From: Oscillospiraceae bacterium
Lineage (GTDB): Bacteria; Bacillota; Clostridia; Oscillospirales; Oscillospiraceae
Assembly (NCBI GenBank): GCA_017482385.1
Contig: JAFUNI010000024.1
Location: 17,296-81,295 of the forward strand
Direction: 5' to 3'
Length of the DNA stretch: 64,000 nt
Within the stretch, counting starts at the first letter, position 1. Each line of letters begins with the position of its first letter. The notes under the pieces are model-generated. The model was given only the letters and a program-made list of their open reading frames with translations. It did not search any database and was not told the DNA's origin. Below, in pieces: positions 26,117-34,738 of this stretch. Both the position numbers and the translations under genes were made by a program.

Positions 26117-26145
26117 ATTATACTCCATCTTTACAAAAAGGTAAA
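26117..26145 (-). promoter_or_regulatory. Promoter of PPi-PFK
   Basis: Minus strand -35 TTTACC (26140-26145), 17-base spacer, -10 TATAAT (26117-26122). Confidence 0.7.
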
Positions 26146-26178
26146 TAGGAAATTGCAATATTTTTTTATTTATGACTA

Positions 26179-26206
26179 TTGAAAAGCAAAAAAACTGTGG
26201 TATAAT
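26179..26206 (+). promoter_or_regulatory. Promoter of fructose-bisphosphate aldolase
   Basis: -35 TTGAAA (26179-26184), 16-base spacer, -10 TATAAT (26201-26206). Confidence 0.8.
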
Positions 26207-26260
26207 GGTAGCTGTAAAAATACGGGTCTAACCCCGTGAAATAAGAAAGGAAAGATGAAA

Positions 26261-27229
26261 ATGGCTCTTGTTACTACTACCGAAATGTTCAAGAAGGCTT
26301 ATGACGGCGGCTACGCTATCGGCGCTTTCAACGTGAACAATATGGAAATCGTTCAGGGCATCACCGAGGCTTGCTGCGAGGAGAACGCTCCCGTTATCCT
26401 GCAGGTTTCCAAGGGCGCCCGCGCTTATGCGAACCATACTTACCTGGTAAAGCTGGTTGAGGCTGCTATCATTGAGTGCCCCAACATTCCCATCGCTCTG
26501 CACCTGGACCACGGCGACAGCTTCGAGACCTGTAAGTCCTGCATCGACGGCGGCTTCACCTCCGTTATGATCGACGCTTCCTCCAAGTCCTTCGAGGAGA
26601 ACATCGCTATCACCAAGCAGGTCGTTGAGTATGCTCACGATCACGGCGTTGTTGTTGAGGCTGAGCTGGGCTCTTTGGCCGGTATTGAGGATGAGGTCAA
26701 TGTTTCCGCTGAGGCTGCTTCCTACACCCGTCCCGAGGAGGTCGAGGAGTTCGTTTCCCGTACCGGTTGTGACTCCCTGGCTATCGCCATCGGCACCTCC
26801 CACGGCGCTTACAAGTTCACTCCCGAGCAGTGCACTCTGAACGAGCAGGGCATCCTGGTTCCTCCCGCTCTGCGTTTCGACGTTCTGGAAGAGGTCACCA
26901 AGCGCCTGCCCGGCTTCCCCATCGTTCTGCACGGCTCTTCTTCCGTTCCTCAGGAGTATGTGAAGATGGTCAACGAGAACGGCGGCAAGATGCCCAACGC
27001 TATCGGTGTTCCCGAGGAGCAGCTGCGCAAGGCTGCAAGCCTCAGTGTATGTAAGATCAACATCGACTCCGACCTGCGTCTGGCTATGACCGGTACTGTT
27101 CGTAAGTTCTTCAACGAGAACCCCAGCAAGTTTGACCCCCGTGAGTACCTGAAGCCCGCCCGCGCCAACATCAAGGAGATCGTTCGTCACAAGCTGATCA
27201 ACGTCCTGGGCTGCGCCGGCAAGGCCTAA
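26261..27229 (+). CDS. fba: Class II fructose-bisphosphate aldolase
   Basis: A 322-residue class IIB aldolase cleaving fructose 1,6-bisphosphate. GAFNVNNME lies near the start, LHLDHGDSFETCK carries the catalytic Asp and a zinc His, and GTSHGAYK and LHGSSSV carry the other zinc ligands. The start is ambiguous: ATG 26255 is only three bases after AGGA, while ATG 26261 has normal spacing and gives the common MALVTTTEMFKKA terminus, so the latter is preferred. Codon choice is strongly biased to C- and GCT/CGT-type codons, a sign of high expression. Confidence 0.95.
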   Translation: MALVTTTEMFKKAYDGGYAIGAFNVNNMEIVQGITEACCEENAPVILQVSKGARAYANHTYLVKLVEAAIIECPNIPIALHLDHGDSFETCKSCIDGGFTSVMIDASSKSFEENIAITKQVVEYAHDHGVVVEAELGSLAGIEDEVNVSAEAASYTRPEEVEEFVSRTGCDSLAIAIGTSHGAYKFTPEQCTLNEQGILVPPALRFDVLEEVTKRLPGFPIVLHGSSSVPQEYVKMVNENGGKMPNAIGVPEEQLRKAASLSVCKINIDSDLRLAMTGTVRKFFNENPSKFDPREYLKPARANIKEIVRHKLINVLGCAGKA

Positions 27230-27240
27230 TTTCTTAAATA

Positions 27241-27273
27241 AAAATGACCCTCCCGACGGAGGGCCATTTTTTA
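27241..27273. terminator. Bidirectional terminator after fba
   Basis: Thirteen-position stem (27241-27253 with 27258-27270, one mismatch) with a CGAC loop and T run; shared with the convergent transporter gene. Confidence 0.9.
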
Positions 27274-28134
27274 TTTCTGTTTACTGTCGGCAAGGCCGGA
27301 GATTACTATGGCAACGAAGATGAGAATTGCACCGCCAACCAAGGCGAAGGACAAGGTGTCTGAGCCGGCCAGTATGGAGATCACACCGGTGACTACCGAG
27401 GAAGAGGGCATGGCCACCGCGATAAAAGAGGGGTCCAGCTTTTTTAGGCAGGCAGTGCGGATGACCCAGCACAGCACGGTGGACAGAAGTACGATGCCCA
27501 CCAATGCGCCCAGATGCAAGGGTGCAAAGGAGAATTTGGGGTCATCTACAAACAGCAACGAATAGCTTGCGGAGACTACGAATTGGACTGCAAACTGTAT
27601 CAGCAGGTAAAGTCCGGTGTCCAGCCGTTTGGCAAAAGCACCGGTGCCGGCGATATTCACCGCGTAAAACACACCGGCCAGGGCGCATAAGATCATACCC
27701 GGGTCAAAGCCGACCGACAGATTGCCGCCGCACAGGATGAACACACCGCCAAGGCACAGCAACGCGGAAAGGATTTTGGGAAGTGTGATTTTTTGCTTTG
27801 CAAAGATCAGCATCAGCACGGGAACACAAACGCAGGTCAGATTCTCCAGGAAGGCGCACATTGCCGGGGTGGTCATGGTCAGGCCGAATTTTTGAGTCAG
27901 ACCGGCGGCAGAAAAGAACAGACCTGTGGGCAGCGCTACCTTAAAATGCTTCCAGTCCAGCCACTTCAGTTTTCTGCGGTTAGCGATCAGCAGACAGGTC
28001 ACAGAAATCAGACTTGCCGCAGTATCCCACAGGGAAGGGGTATAAAGTGTCAGCAGGTGCTTGGTGAAAACCGGGTAAGTACCCCACACCAGCACCACAA
28101 ATATAATACCTATGTAATAAATTTTTTTGCCCAT
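27271..28134 (-). CDS. DMT superfamily (EamA-type) transporter
   Basis: A 287-residue protein with ten predicted membrane segments in two EamA repeats; FVVLVWGTYPVFTKHLL is the typical first helix. The substrate is unknown; EamA proteins export amino acids or metabolites. ATG 28134 is eight bases after AGAGG; a GTG overlapping that site, three codons upstream, is rejected. It is divergent from the LysR gene, which may control it. Confidence 0.88.
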   Translation of the reverse strand: MGKKIYYIGIIFVVLVWGTYPVFTKHLLTLYTPSLWDTAASLISVTCLLIANRRKLKWLDWKHFKVALPTGLFFSAAGLTQKFGLTMTTPAMCAFLENLTCVCVPVLMLIFAKQKITLPKILSALLCLGGVFILCGGNLSVGFDPGMILCALAGVFYAVNIAGTGAFAKRLDTGLYLLIQFAVQFVVSASYSLLFVDDPKFSFAPLHLGALVGIVLLSTVLCWVIRTACLKKLDPSFIAVAMPSSSVVTGVISILAGSDTLSFALVGGAILIFVAIVISGLADSKQK

Positions 28135-28173
28135 TCTTTGCACCTCTTTTGCAGAGGGATTGTATCATAGTGA

Positions 28174-28202
28174 TTGACATTCGGGAAGCGCAGGATTATA
28201 AT
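28174..28202 (+). promoter_or_regulatory. Promoter of the LysR-galK operon
   Basis: -35 TTGACA (28174-28179), 17-base spacer, -10 TATAAT (28197-28202), a near-consensus site. An imperfect dyad TGTATCA-TAG-TGATTGACA at 28161-28179 overlaps the -35 and could be the LysR binding site. Confidence 0.85.
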
Positions 28203-28242
28203 AAGGGCTGTTAAAAAAATTCACAACACAGGTGAAGAAAAT

Positions 28243-29082
28243 ATGGATGTTTTTAAGATCAAAACCTTTCTCAGAGCGGTGGAGCTGGGAAGCCTGTCCA
28301 AGGCGGCCCAGGAGCTGGATTACGCGCCTTCGGCCCTCTCTCATATGCTCCGCAGCCTGGAGCAGGAACTGGGGCTGCCCCTGCTGAAACGCTCTCCGGC
28401 AGGTATCAGCCTGACCGAGGCGGGAGAGCAGCTGCTGCCGCTGTTCCGCAGGGCGGTGGAAACGGAATATGCCATCTATACCGCTGCAGAAAAGCTCACC
28501 CGCAAGGTCATACATATCGGTACCTATGCCAGCATTTCCAAATATGTGCTGCCGAAGATCGTGAAGGAATTTAACAAGATCTATCCCCAGGTGGGAATCT
28601 CCGTGACCGTGGCCAATCAATTTACCCCGGAACTGGTGGAGAAGTTAGATATGGTGTTTGCGGAGAATGACACTGTGGAGGGCCAGTGCTGGATGCCCCT
28701 AATGGAAGATGCCTATGTGGCGGTAGTTCGGGAGGATTGCCTGGAAGACCGGGAAACGGTCGAGCTGAACGAGCTTGCCGAAATACCCTTTATTTTGCCC
28801 AATGATTCAGCGGTCAAGAACCTGTGCCGGGGCAGAATTTTCAATGTGCTGGAGGTGTCCTCCGATGACGATACCTCTCCCATTTCCATGGTGCGGGAGG
28901 GGCTTGGATTTACGATCCTGCCGCAATTGTCCGTAAAGGGTGAGACGGGGGTTCGTACATTGAGCCTGGAACCCAAAGTGAAAAGAACCCTGGGTCTGAC
29001 CTGGTCCAAGAACAATCTGGCTACAGGCGCGGACCAATTGATTCACTATATCAAGCAACAGTTTGAGGAGGTAGAAGTATGA
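28243..29082 (+). CDS. LysR-family transcriptional regulator
   Basis: A 279-residue LysR protein: N-terminal helix-turn-helix (FLRAVELGSLSKAAQELDYAPSALSHMLRSLEQELG, split here by the family's recognition helix) and a periplasmic-binding-protein-like effector domain from about 85. ATG 28243 begins MDVFKIKTFL, the usual LysR start. Its stop overlaps galK by 4 bases, which is unusual for a regulator and a sugar kinase, and the EamA transporter is divergent. The effector is unknown. Confidence 0.9.
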   Translation: MDVFKIKTFLRAVELGSLSKAAQELDYAPSALSHMLRSLEQELGLPLLKRSPAGISLTEAGEQLLPLFRRAVETEYAIYTAAEKLTRKVIHIGTYASISKYVLPKIVKEFNKIYPQVGISVTVANQFTPELVEKLDMVFAENDTVEGQCWMPLMEDAYVAVVREDCLEDRETVELNELAEIPFILPNDSAVKNLCRGRIFNVLEVSSDDDTSPISMVREGLGFTILPQLSVKGETGVRTLSLEPKVKRTLGLTWSKNNLATGADQLIHYIKQQFEEVEV

Positions 29083-30293
29083 AAACTATATTACCTTTGA
29101 GCCTTGCGGAAAAGGCAGAGTTGGATAAAGGTTTTTTGGAAGCCTTTGGCAGTACACCGGTGCGTTATTTTTCTGCCCCCGGACGGACGGAGATCTCCGG
29201 CAACCATACGGACCACCAGCGGGGCTGCGTTTTGGCAGCAGCAGTGGATCTGCATACCCGGGCGGCGGTGAAGCCTAACGGCAGCGATCGTATTCGAATT
29301 CAATCCAAGGGCTATCCCTTGGTGGAAATTATGTTAACTGACCTGACCCCGATGGAGGCAGAAAAAAATACCACCGCGGCCCTTATCCGGGGCGTGGCGG
29401 CGCGGTTTTCCCAGCTGGGCTGCAAGGTGGGTGGCTTCGATGCCTATGTGGAATCTTCTGTGCTGCCCGGCTCGGGCCTTAGCTCGTCGGCGGCTTTTGA
29501 GGTGCTGGTGGGCACAGTCATCAACCACCTGTTTTTTGATGGCAAAGCGACCCAGCCCGAGGTTGCCCAAATCGGACAGTACGCGGAAAATGTATTTTTC
29601 GGTAAGCCCTCCGGTCTGATGGATCAAATGGCCTCGGCGGTGGGCGGTATGGTGCATATTGATTTTAAGGATAAGGAAGATCCTGTTATCACGCCGCTGG
29701 ATTTTGATTTTGCCGAAACCGGCTATGCTCTGTGCATCATCGATTCCGGCGCGGACCATGCAGACTTGACCGATGAATATGCCGCGATCCCCCGTGAAAT
29801 GCAGGCGGTGTGCCGGTATTTCGGCAAGGAAGTGCTGCGGGAAGTGTCGGAAGAAGAATTTTATGTAAACCTTCCTGCTTTGCGGGAAACCTGCGGCGAC
29901 CGGGCGGTGCTGCGGTGTGTACATATCTTTGCGGAAAACCGCCGGGTGGCAAAACAAAAGGCTGCTCTGCAGAATGGCGATTTTGAAGCATTTTTGCAGT
30001 TGGTGAAAGAAAGCGGCCGTTCCTCCTGGGTGTACCTGCAAAATGTTCTGACCACCGGCGCTACCGCAAACCAGGCTGTGGCTGTGGCGCTGGCCCTTTG
30101 TGAAAAGTATTTGCAGGGCCGGGGCGCATACCGTGTCCACGGCGGCGGCTTTGCCGGTACGGTGCAGGCCTTCGTGCCCGTGGATATGGTGGAGGGCTTC
30201 CGGGAAAATGTGGAAAAAGCTTTGGGCAAGGGCGCTTGTCATATTCTCTCTGTGCGTCCCCAAGGCGGCGTAGAAATGCTAGAAAACTGTTGA
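29079..30293 (+). CDS. galK: Galactokinase
   Basis: A 404-residue GHMP kinase. GRTEISGNHTDH (35-46) is the galactokinase signature in the variant seen in Firmicutes, LPGSGLSSSAA (129-139) is the ATP-binding GHMP motif, and the third motif is HGGGFAGTVQAF near 350. It phosphorylates galactose at O1 for the Leloir pathway; galE lies 3.4 kb downstream in a separate operon. Translation is coupled to the upstream LysR gene (ATGA). Confidence 0.93.
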   Translation: MKTILPLSLAEKAELDKGFLEAFGSTPVRYFSAPGRTEISGNHTDHQRGCVLAAAVDLHTRAAVKPNGSDRIRIQSKGYPLVEIMLTDLTPMEAEKNTTAALIRGVAARFSQLGCKVGGFDAYVESSVLPGSGLSSSAAFEVLVGTVINHLFFDGKATQPEVAQIGQYAENVFFGKPSGLMDQMASAVGGMVHIDFKDKEDPVITPLDFDFAETGYALCIIDSGADHADLTDEYAAIPREMQAVCRYFGKEVLREVSEEEFYVNLPALRETCGDRAVLRCVHIFAENRRVAKQKAALQNGDFEAFLQLVKESGRSSWVYLQNVLTTGATANQAVAVALALCEKYLQGRGAYRVHGGGFAGTVQAFVPVDMVEGFRENVEKALGKGACHILSVRPQGGVEMLENC

Positions 30294-30318
30294 AAAATCT
30301 GTAGCTTTGTGGTATGAT
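30290..30318 (+). promoter_or_regulatory. Promoter of the AEC transporter gene
   Basis: -35 TTGAAA (30290-30295, overlapping the galK stop), 17-base spacer, -10 TATGAT (30313-30318). Confidence 0.75.
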
Positions 30319-30351
30319 GTTGAAGATTTTGCGAAACAAGAGGATTTTCCT

Positions 30352-31308
30352 ATGGCAGAAATGTTAAAAGTATTCAATTTGACCTTAAATAATGTGGGTA
30401 TGCTGCTGATCTTCATCAGCGTAGGCTACATTCTTCGCCGCAGCCACAAATTGCCGGACGAAGCCGGTAAGGTGATGTCGCTGCTGTGTGTGATGGTGTT
30501 TTCTCCTGCCTACAGTATTTTGAATCTGAGCAAAAATGTCCGGATTGACAAAATGGCAGAGAACCTTCAACTTCTGGGCTATGGCCTTGGCTTTGCCGTT
30601 GTGGCCGTTGTGACCGGCTTGATTTTGGGCAAGGCTATGGGCAAGTCCCCCATGGATAAGAGTTCCCTTACCTATGCCTTTACGTTCCCCAATTACGGCT
30701 ATTTTGGATACCCTGTCATTGAGGGTGTATTCGGCAAGGAAGGGCTGGGCGATTTTATGGTCTTTGCCATTCCTATGAGCATTCTTTGCTGTTCCTACGG
30801 CTATGTGCTCTTCCAAAAGGATAAGAAGATCAATCTGCTTCGCCTGCTGAAGACGCCGGTGATTGCAGCCATGTTCATCGGCATTGCACTGGGCTTGAGC
30901 GGCATAGCGTTGCCTGAGAACAATATTCTGTATAAAACATTGGACGGTGCTGGCAAATGTATGAGCCCCTGCTCTATGTTGCTGGCTGGCTTTATGCTGG
31001 GTAAATTCCCTTTGAAAAAGCTGTTCTCCGGCATCCGCCCTTACTATTTGACTGCCATTCGTATGCTGGGCATTCCCGTAGCATTTGGCGCGGTGATGTA
31101 CCTGTGTGGCCTGCGGGGCAATCTGCTGTTCTGGCCCTTGGTCTTTGCTTGCCTGCCTCTGGGCCTTAACCTGGTGGTTTATGCCGAGAGCAGCGGCTTT
31201 GAGAAAGAGGCCGGTGACAATGCCAAACTTTGCTTTATTTCCTATGTGCTGGCGTTGGTCGTGTTGCCTTGCTTGTTTGCGGTTATGACAAGAATCGCTG
31301 GTATGTAA
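30352..31308 (+). CDS. AEC (auxin efflux carrier) family transporter
   Basis: A 318-residue polytopic membrane protein with about ten helices in two halves and the family pattern FPNYGYFGYPVIEGVFG around 118-134. AEC proteins move organic acids such as malate; the substrate here is unknown. ATG 30352 follows GAGG by seven bases; an open 15-codon upstream extension would overlap the promoter's transcription start. Confidence 0.87.
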   Translation: MAEMLKVFNLTLNNVGMLLIFISVGYILRRSHKLPDEAGKVMSLLCVMVFSPAYSILNLSKNVRIDKMAENLQLLGYGLGFAVVAVVTGLILGKAMGKSPMDKSSLTYAFTFPNYGYFGYPVIEGVFGKEGLGDFMVFAIPMSILCCSYGYVLFQKDKKINLLRLLKTPVIAAMFIGIALGLSGIALPENNILYKTLDGAGKCMSPCSMLLAGFMLGKFPLKKLFSGIRPYYLTAIRMLGIPVAFGAVMYLCGLRGNLLFWPLVFACLPLGLNLVVYAESSGFEKEAGDNAKLCFISYVLALVVLPCLFAVMTRIAGM

Positions 31309-31310
31309 AC

Positions 31311-31347
31311 AAAATCCCGATGTGCGTTGCACATCGGGATTTTTTTA
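31311..31347. terminator. Bidirectional terminator after the AEC gene
   Basis: Fifteen-bp perfect stem (31311-31325 with 31329-31343), GTT loop and T run; shared with the convergent AraC gene. Confidence 0.95.
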
Positions 31348-32475
31348 TCGCAAGGAGCGCAGGTATTGGGTGGGGGAGATGCCGCAGATTGCGCTGAACT
31401 GCCGGGAAAATTGCTGCTGGCTGGAAAAGCCCATGCGGGTGGCAATCTGGCCCATGCTCATCTGCCCCTCCCGCAGAAGGATCTTGCATTCTTCAATGCG
31501 GATCTTGGCGATGTACTTGCCCGGGGAGGTGCCAAGATGCACCTGGAACAGCTTGTATAAATAAGGAACACTTACATGAACCAGTTCTGCCAATTCTTCC
31601 AGAGAAAGCCTCCGGTGGAGGTTTTGGGAGATCAGCTGCATAGCTCTGTCTACGATCTCGTTTTCCCAGTGGCTGGCGGTGGGATACTGGGGCGCGGATT
31701 CTGTGGGGGTGTCCTGCAGCAGTTCAATGAGGAGGATCTTCATCAGCGATTCCATATATTCCTTGCTGTAGGCATCCTCTTCACTTTGGGTGAGCATTTT
31801 TTTGAAAATGCTCTTAAATTGGGTGCGCATAGGGATGCGCTTGTTGGTGATAGCGGAAAGACTGCCTTCCCCGGCCCAAAAGGAAACGGTGAGGAAGCTT
31901 ACCGGCTGGTCTGCGTACTGGGTGTGCCAGTCGTTGCTGTCGAAGATCATAAAATCCTGCTGGCCCAGCACGATGTCCTGACCGCGGACTAAATTGTGCA
32001 GCTTGCCCCGATCCACATAGGTTAGCTCGTAGGGCTTGTGGCTTTCACCCCGGAAGTAGAAATCCTGGGTGCATTCCTGGTACAAAAAGGTGTAGATCCG
32101 TTCGAATTGCAGATTCTTGCTTTGATTTTCCAAATCCGAAACGGAAACCTGCCCAACGATCCGGGGCTCCTGTGAAGACAGCACATCCACACAGCAGCTG
32201 TCATCCATAGGCATCAGGGAGAAATTGGTGCCCGGCTGCAGGGAAACCACCCGATCCAGGTAAAACACATCCGCGTTTTCCTCCCGGTGGATCACAAGCA
32301 ATGACATACCGGAAACATAGTCCAAAATCACCGGCCCATCGGCCTCATAACGGGGGATCTCCGGTGCTGCAATAATTTCCAGCCGGGTCTTGACCGGGAA
32401 TTCCTCTTCGGGGCATTGGGAGAGGATCTCGCCGCAGTGTAAAAGGTCCTTGCGGGAGAGATTGCGTATTTGCAC
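31345..32475 (-). CDS. AraC-family transcriptional regulator
   Basis: A 376-residue protein. The N-terminal two thirds include a cupin-like sensory part (HKPYELTYVDRGKLHNLV, FDSNDWHTQY), and the last 100 residues hold two helix-turn-helix motifs with LAELVHVSVPYLYKLFQVHLGTSP split across the first unit and IATRMGFSSQQQFSRQF in the second. A GTG at 32475 is chosen because AAGGAGGTGA lies just upstream; the open frame above it contains that site. It faces the nahK operon and probably regulates it. Confidence 0.9.
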   Translation of the reverse strand: MQIRNLSRKDLLHCGEILSQCPEEEFPVKTRLEIIAAPEIPRYEADGPVILDYVSGMSLLVIHREENADVFYLDRVVSLQPGTNFSLMPMDDSCCVDVLSSQEPRIVGQVSVSDLENQSKNLQFERIYTFLYQECTQDFYFRGESHKPYELTYVDRGKLHNLVRGQDIVLGQQDFMIFDSNDWHTQYADQPVSFLTVSFWAGEGSLSAITNKRIPMRTQFKSIFKKMLTQSEEDAYSKEYMESLMKILLIELLQDTPTESAPQYPTASHWENEIVDRAMQLISQNLHRRLSLEELAELVHVSVPYLYKLFQVHLGTSPGKYIAKIRIEECKILLREGQMSMGQIATRMGFSSQQQFSRQFSAICGISPTQYLRSLR

Positions 32476-32584
32476 TGTCTTCACCTCCTTTTTTGCTAAT
32501 TTATCATATCTTATTTGAAAATGCAATAATTTTTACAAATTTTATAAGAAATTTATCATTTTGTTTTCACAGCGGTAGAATCTC

Positions 32585-32613
32585 TTGCAATTACAGGTTA
32601 AAAGAGGTACTAT
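32585..32613 (+). promoter_or_regulatory. Promoter of the nahK-galE-ROK-nagA operon
   Basis: -35 TTGCAA (32585-32590), 17-base spacer, -10 TACTAT (32608-32613). The intergenic tract 32476-32584 towards the AraC gene is very AT-rich; a minus-strand promoter there could not be fixed. Confidence 0.7.
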
Positions 32614-32646
32614 TAAAATACCAAAATTATGGTTAGGAGAACCGTT

Positions 32647-33711
32647 ATGAACGAACTGATTTCCCAATTTGCGGTAAAGGGCGCACCTGCCCAGTATTCC
32701 CGCTACGGATGCGGCCATATCAACGAAACCTATATGGTGACCTGCGACTCCGGTTTTGTCTATATCTTGCAGAAGATCAACAAGAGTATTTTCACCAAGC
32801 CTGAGGAGCTGATGGAGAACATCGCCGCTACCACTGCCTTCCTGGCAGAGCGCAGTGATGACCCCCGGGCCTCTATGCATTTGGTGCTGACTACCGACGG
32901 CAAGACCTTCTATAAGGATGCAGAGGGTGAGTACTGGAGAATGTACGATTTTGTGCCCTCCACCGTCTGTATGCAGAAGGCGGAAACCCCCAAGGATTTC
33001 TACTTTTCCGGCTTGGCCTTTGGCCGTTTCCAGGGTCAGCTGGCAGATTTCCCTGCCCAAACCCTCCACGAGGCCATTGTGGACTTCCACAATACCCGGG
33101 TCCGTTTTGCTCAGCTTCACGCAGCTATAGAGAAAAACTACGAAAACCGGGCAGAACTTTGCAAAGTGGAGTTGGAATTCGCGCTGGCACGGGAATGTGA
33201 GGCCGGTGCGATCGTGGACAAGCTGGCAAACGGCGAGCTTCCTTTGCGGGTGACCCACAACGATACCAAGCTGAACAATGTTCTTTTCGACTACGACACC
33301 CGCACCCCTCTGTGTGTCATTGATTTAGACACCATTATGCCCGGCTCCTCTTTGTATGACTACGGCGATTCCATTCGTTTCGGCGCATCCACTGCTGCCG
33401 AGGACGAGAAGGATTTGGACAAAGTGTGGTGCGATATGGAGCTGTTCCGCACCTATACCGAGGGCTTTTTGGAGGGCTGCAACGGGAGCCTCACCGACCT
33501 GGAAGTGGAAATGCTGCCCATGGGCGCTAAGATGATGACCCTGGAATGCGGCATTCGCTTTTTGGCTGACTACTTAAACGGCGATACCTATTTCCGCACG
33601 CATTATGAGGGCCAAAACCTTGACCGGGCCAGAACCCAGTTCAAGCTGGTGGCAGATATGGAAAGCAAGTGGGAAATGATGCACACCATTGTAAAGGAGA
33701 GCGTAAAATGA
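32647..33711 (+). CDS. nahK: N-acetylhexosamine 1-kinase-like phosphotransferase
   Basis: A 354-residue kinase of the APH/choline-kinase fold. The catalytic loop THNDTKLNN (203-211) and metal-binding IDLDT (225-229) are intact and the overall sequence follows NahK, which phosphorylates N-acetylgalactosamine or N-acetylglucosamine at C1. Context supports this: galE, a ROK kinase-like gene and nagA follow directly. ATG 32647 lies seven bases after AGGAG; an ATG six codons earlier precedes that site. It overlaps galE by 4 bases. Confidence 0.87.
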   Translation: MNELISQFAVKGAPAQYSRYGCGHINETYMVTCDSGFVYILQKINKSIFTKPEELMENIAATTAFLAERSDDPRASMHLVLTTDGKTFYKDAEGEYWRMYDFVPSTVCMQKAETPKDFYFSGLAFGRFQGQLADFPAQTLHEAIVDFHNTRVRFAQLHAAIEKNYENRAELCKVELEFALARECEAGAIVDKLANGELPLRVTHNDTKLNNVLFDYDTRTPLCVIDLDTIMPGSSLYDYGDSIRFGASTAAEDEKDLDKVWCDMELFRTYTEGFLEGCNGSLTDLEVEMLPMGAKMMTLECGIRFLADYLNGDTYFRTHYEGQNLDRARTQFKLVADMESKWEMMHTIVKESVK

Positions 33712-34724
33712 AGATTTTAGTTACCGGCGGTATGGGTTATATCGGCAGCCATACCTGTGTAGAACTTTTGAATTTGGGTATGGAGGTGGTCATCGTTGAC
33801 AACCTGGCCAATTCCAATCCCGAAGTGCTGAACCGGGTGGAGACCATCACCGGCAAGCGGCCTTTGTTTTATGAACTGGATGTGTGCGATGAGGTTGCTC
33901 TTTCCAAGGTTTTTGCAGAGCATAAGATTGACTGCGTCATTCACTTTGCGGGCATGAAGGCTGTGGGCGAATCTGTGGCTATTCCCGAAAAATACTATTC
34001 CAACAACCTTGGCTCTACCCTGACTCTGACCCGGGTGATGGCGAAATACAATGTGAAGAAAATCATCTTCTCTTCCTCCGCTACCGTCTACACCGGCGAT
34101 AACGAAATGCCCTTGCGGGAAAATTCCAAGACCGGCGGCTGCACCAACCCCTATGGCTGGACCAAGTATATGGGCGAGCAGATCCTGCGGGATATCGCCT
34201 TTGCGGACAAGGAGTGGTCCGTGGTGCTGCTGCGGTACTTTAACCCCATCGGCGCCCACCACAGCGGTCTGATCGGCGAAGACCCCAAGGGCGTGCCCAA
34301 CAATCTGATGCCCTATATCTCCCAGGTGGCGGTGGGCCGCAGAGAGAAGCTGGGTGTGTTCGGCAATGACTATGACACCCACGATGGCACCGGTGTCCGT
34401 GACTATATCCATGTAGTGGATTTGGCGAAGGGTCACGTGGCGGCTATCAAATATGCAACCGAGCATACCGGCACGGAAGTGTTCAACTTAGGCACCGGCA
34501 CCGGCTACAGCGTGCTGGATATGGTGAAGTCTTTCGAGAAGGTCAACGGCGTTGCCGTGCCTTATGAGATCACCCCCCGCCGCCCCGGTGACTTGGCTAC
34601 CTGCTATGCAGACCCTGCCAAGAGCCGTGAAGGCTTGGGCTGGGTGGCGGAAAAGACCCTGGACGATATGTGCCGGGACACCTGGAACTGGCAAAAGAAC
34701 AACCCCAACGGTTATAACAAATAA
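33708..34724 (+). CDS. galE: UDP-glucose/UDP-GlcNAc 4-epimerase
   Basis: A 338-residue extended short-chain dehydrogenase: NAD motif TGGMGYIGSH at residues 6-15, catalytic Ser region SSSATVY and the YxxxK pair in NPYGWTKYMGE. It interconverts UDP-galactose and UDP-glucose, and in a nahK operon probably the N-acetyl forms too. The start overlaps the nahK stop (ATGA); a longer frame into nahK is rejected. Confidence 0.95.
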   Translation: MKILVTGGMGYIGSHTCVELLNLGMEVVIVDNLANSNPEVLNRVETITGKRPLFYELDVCDEVALSKVFAEHKIDCVIHFAGMKAVGESVAIPEKYYSNNLGSTLTLTRVMAKYNVKKIIFSSSATVYTGDNEMPLRENSKTGGCTNPYGWTKYMGEQILRDIAFADKEWSVVLLRYFNPIGAHHSGLIGEDPKGVPNNLMPYISQVAVGRREKLGVFGNDYDTHDGTGVRDYIHVVDLAKGHVAAIKYATEHTGTEVFNLGTGTGYSVLDMVKSFEKVNGVAVPYEITPRRPGDLATCYADPAKSREGLGWVAEKTLDDMCRDTWNWQKNNPNGYNK

Positions 34725-34738
34725 CACTGGAGGCAAAC

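Noticed and set aside
26207-26260. Riboswitch in the fba leader
   Set aside because: Only a small ACGGG/CCCGT hairpin is present, too short for a known aptamer.
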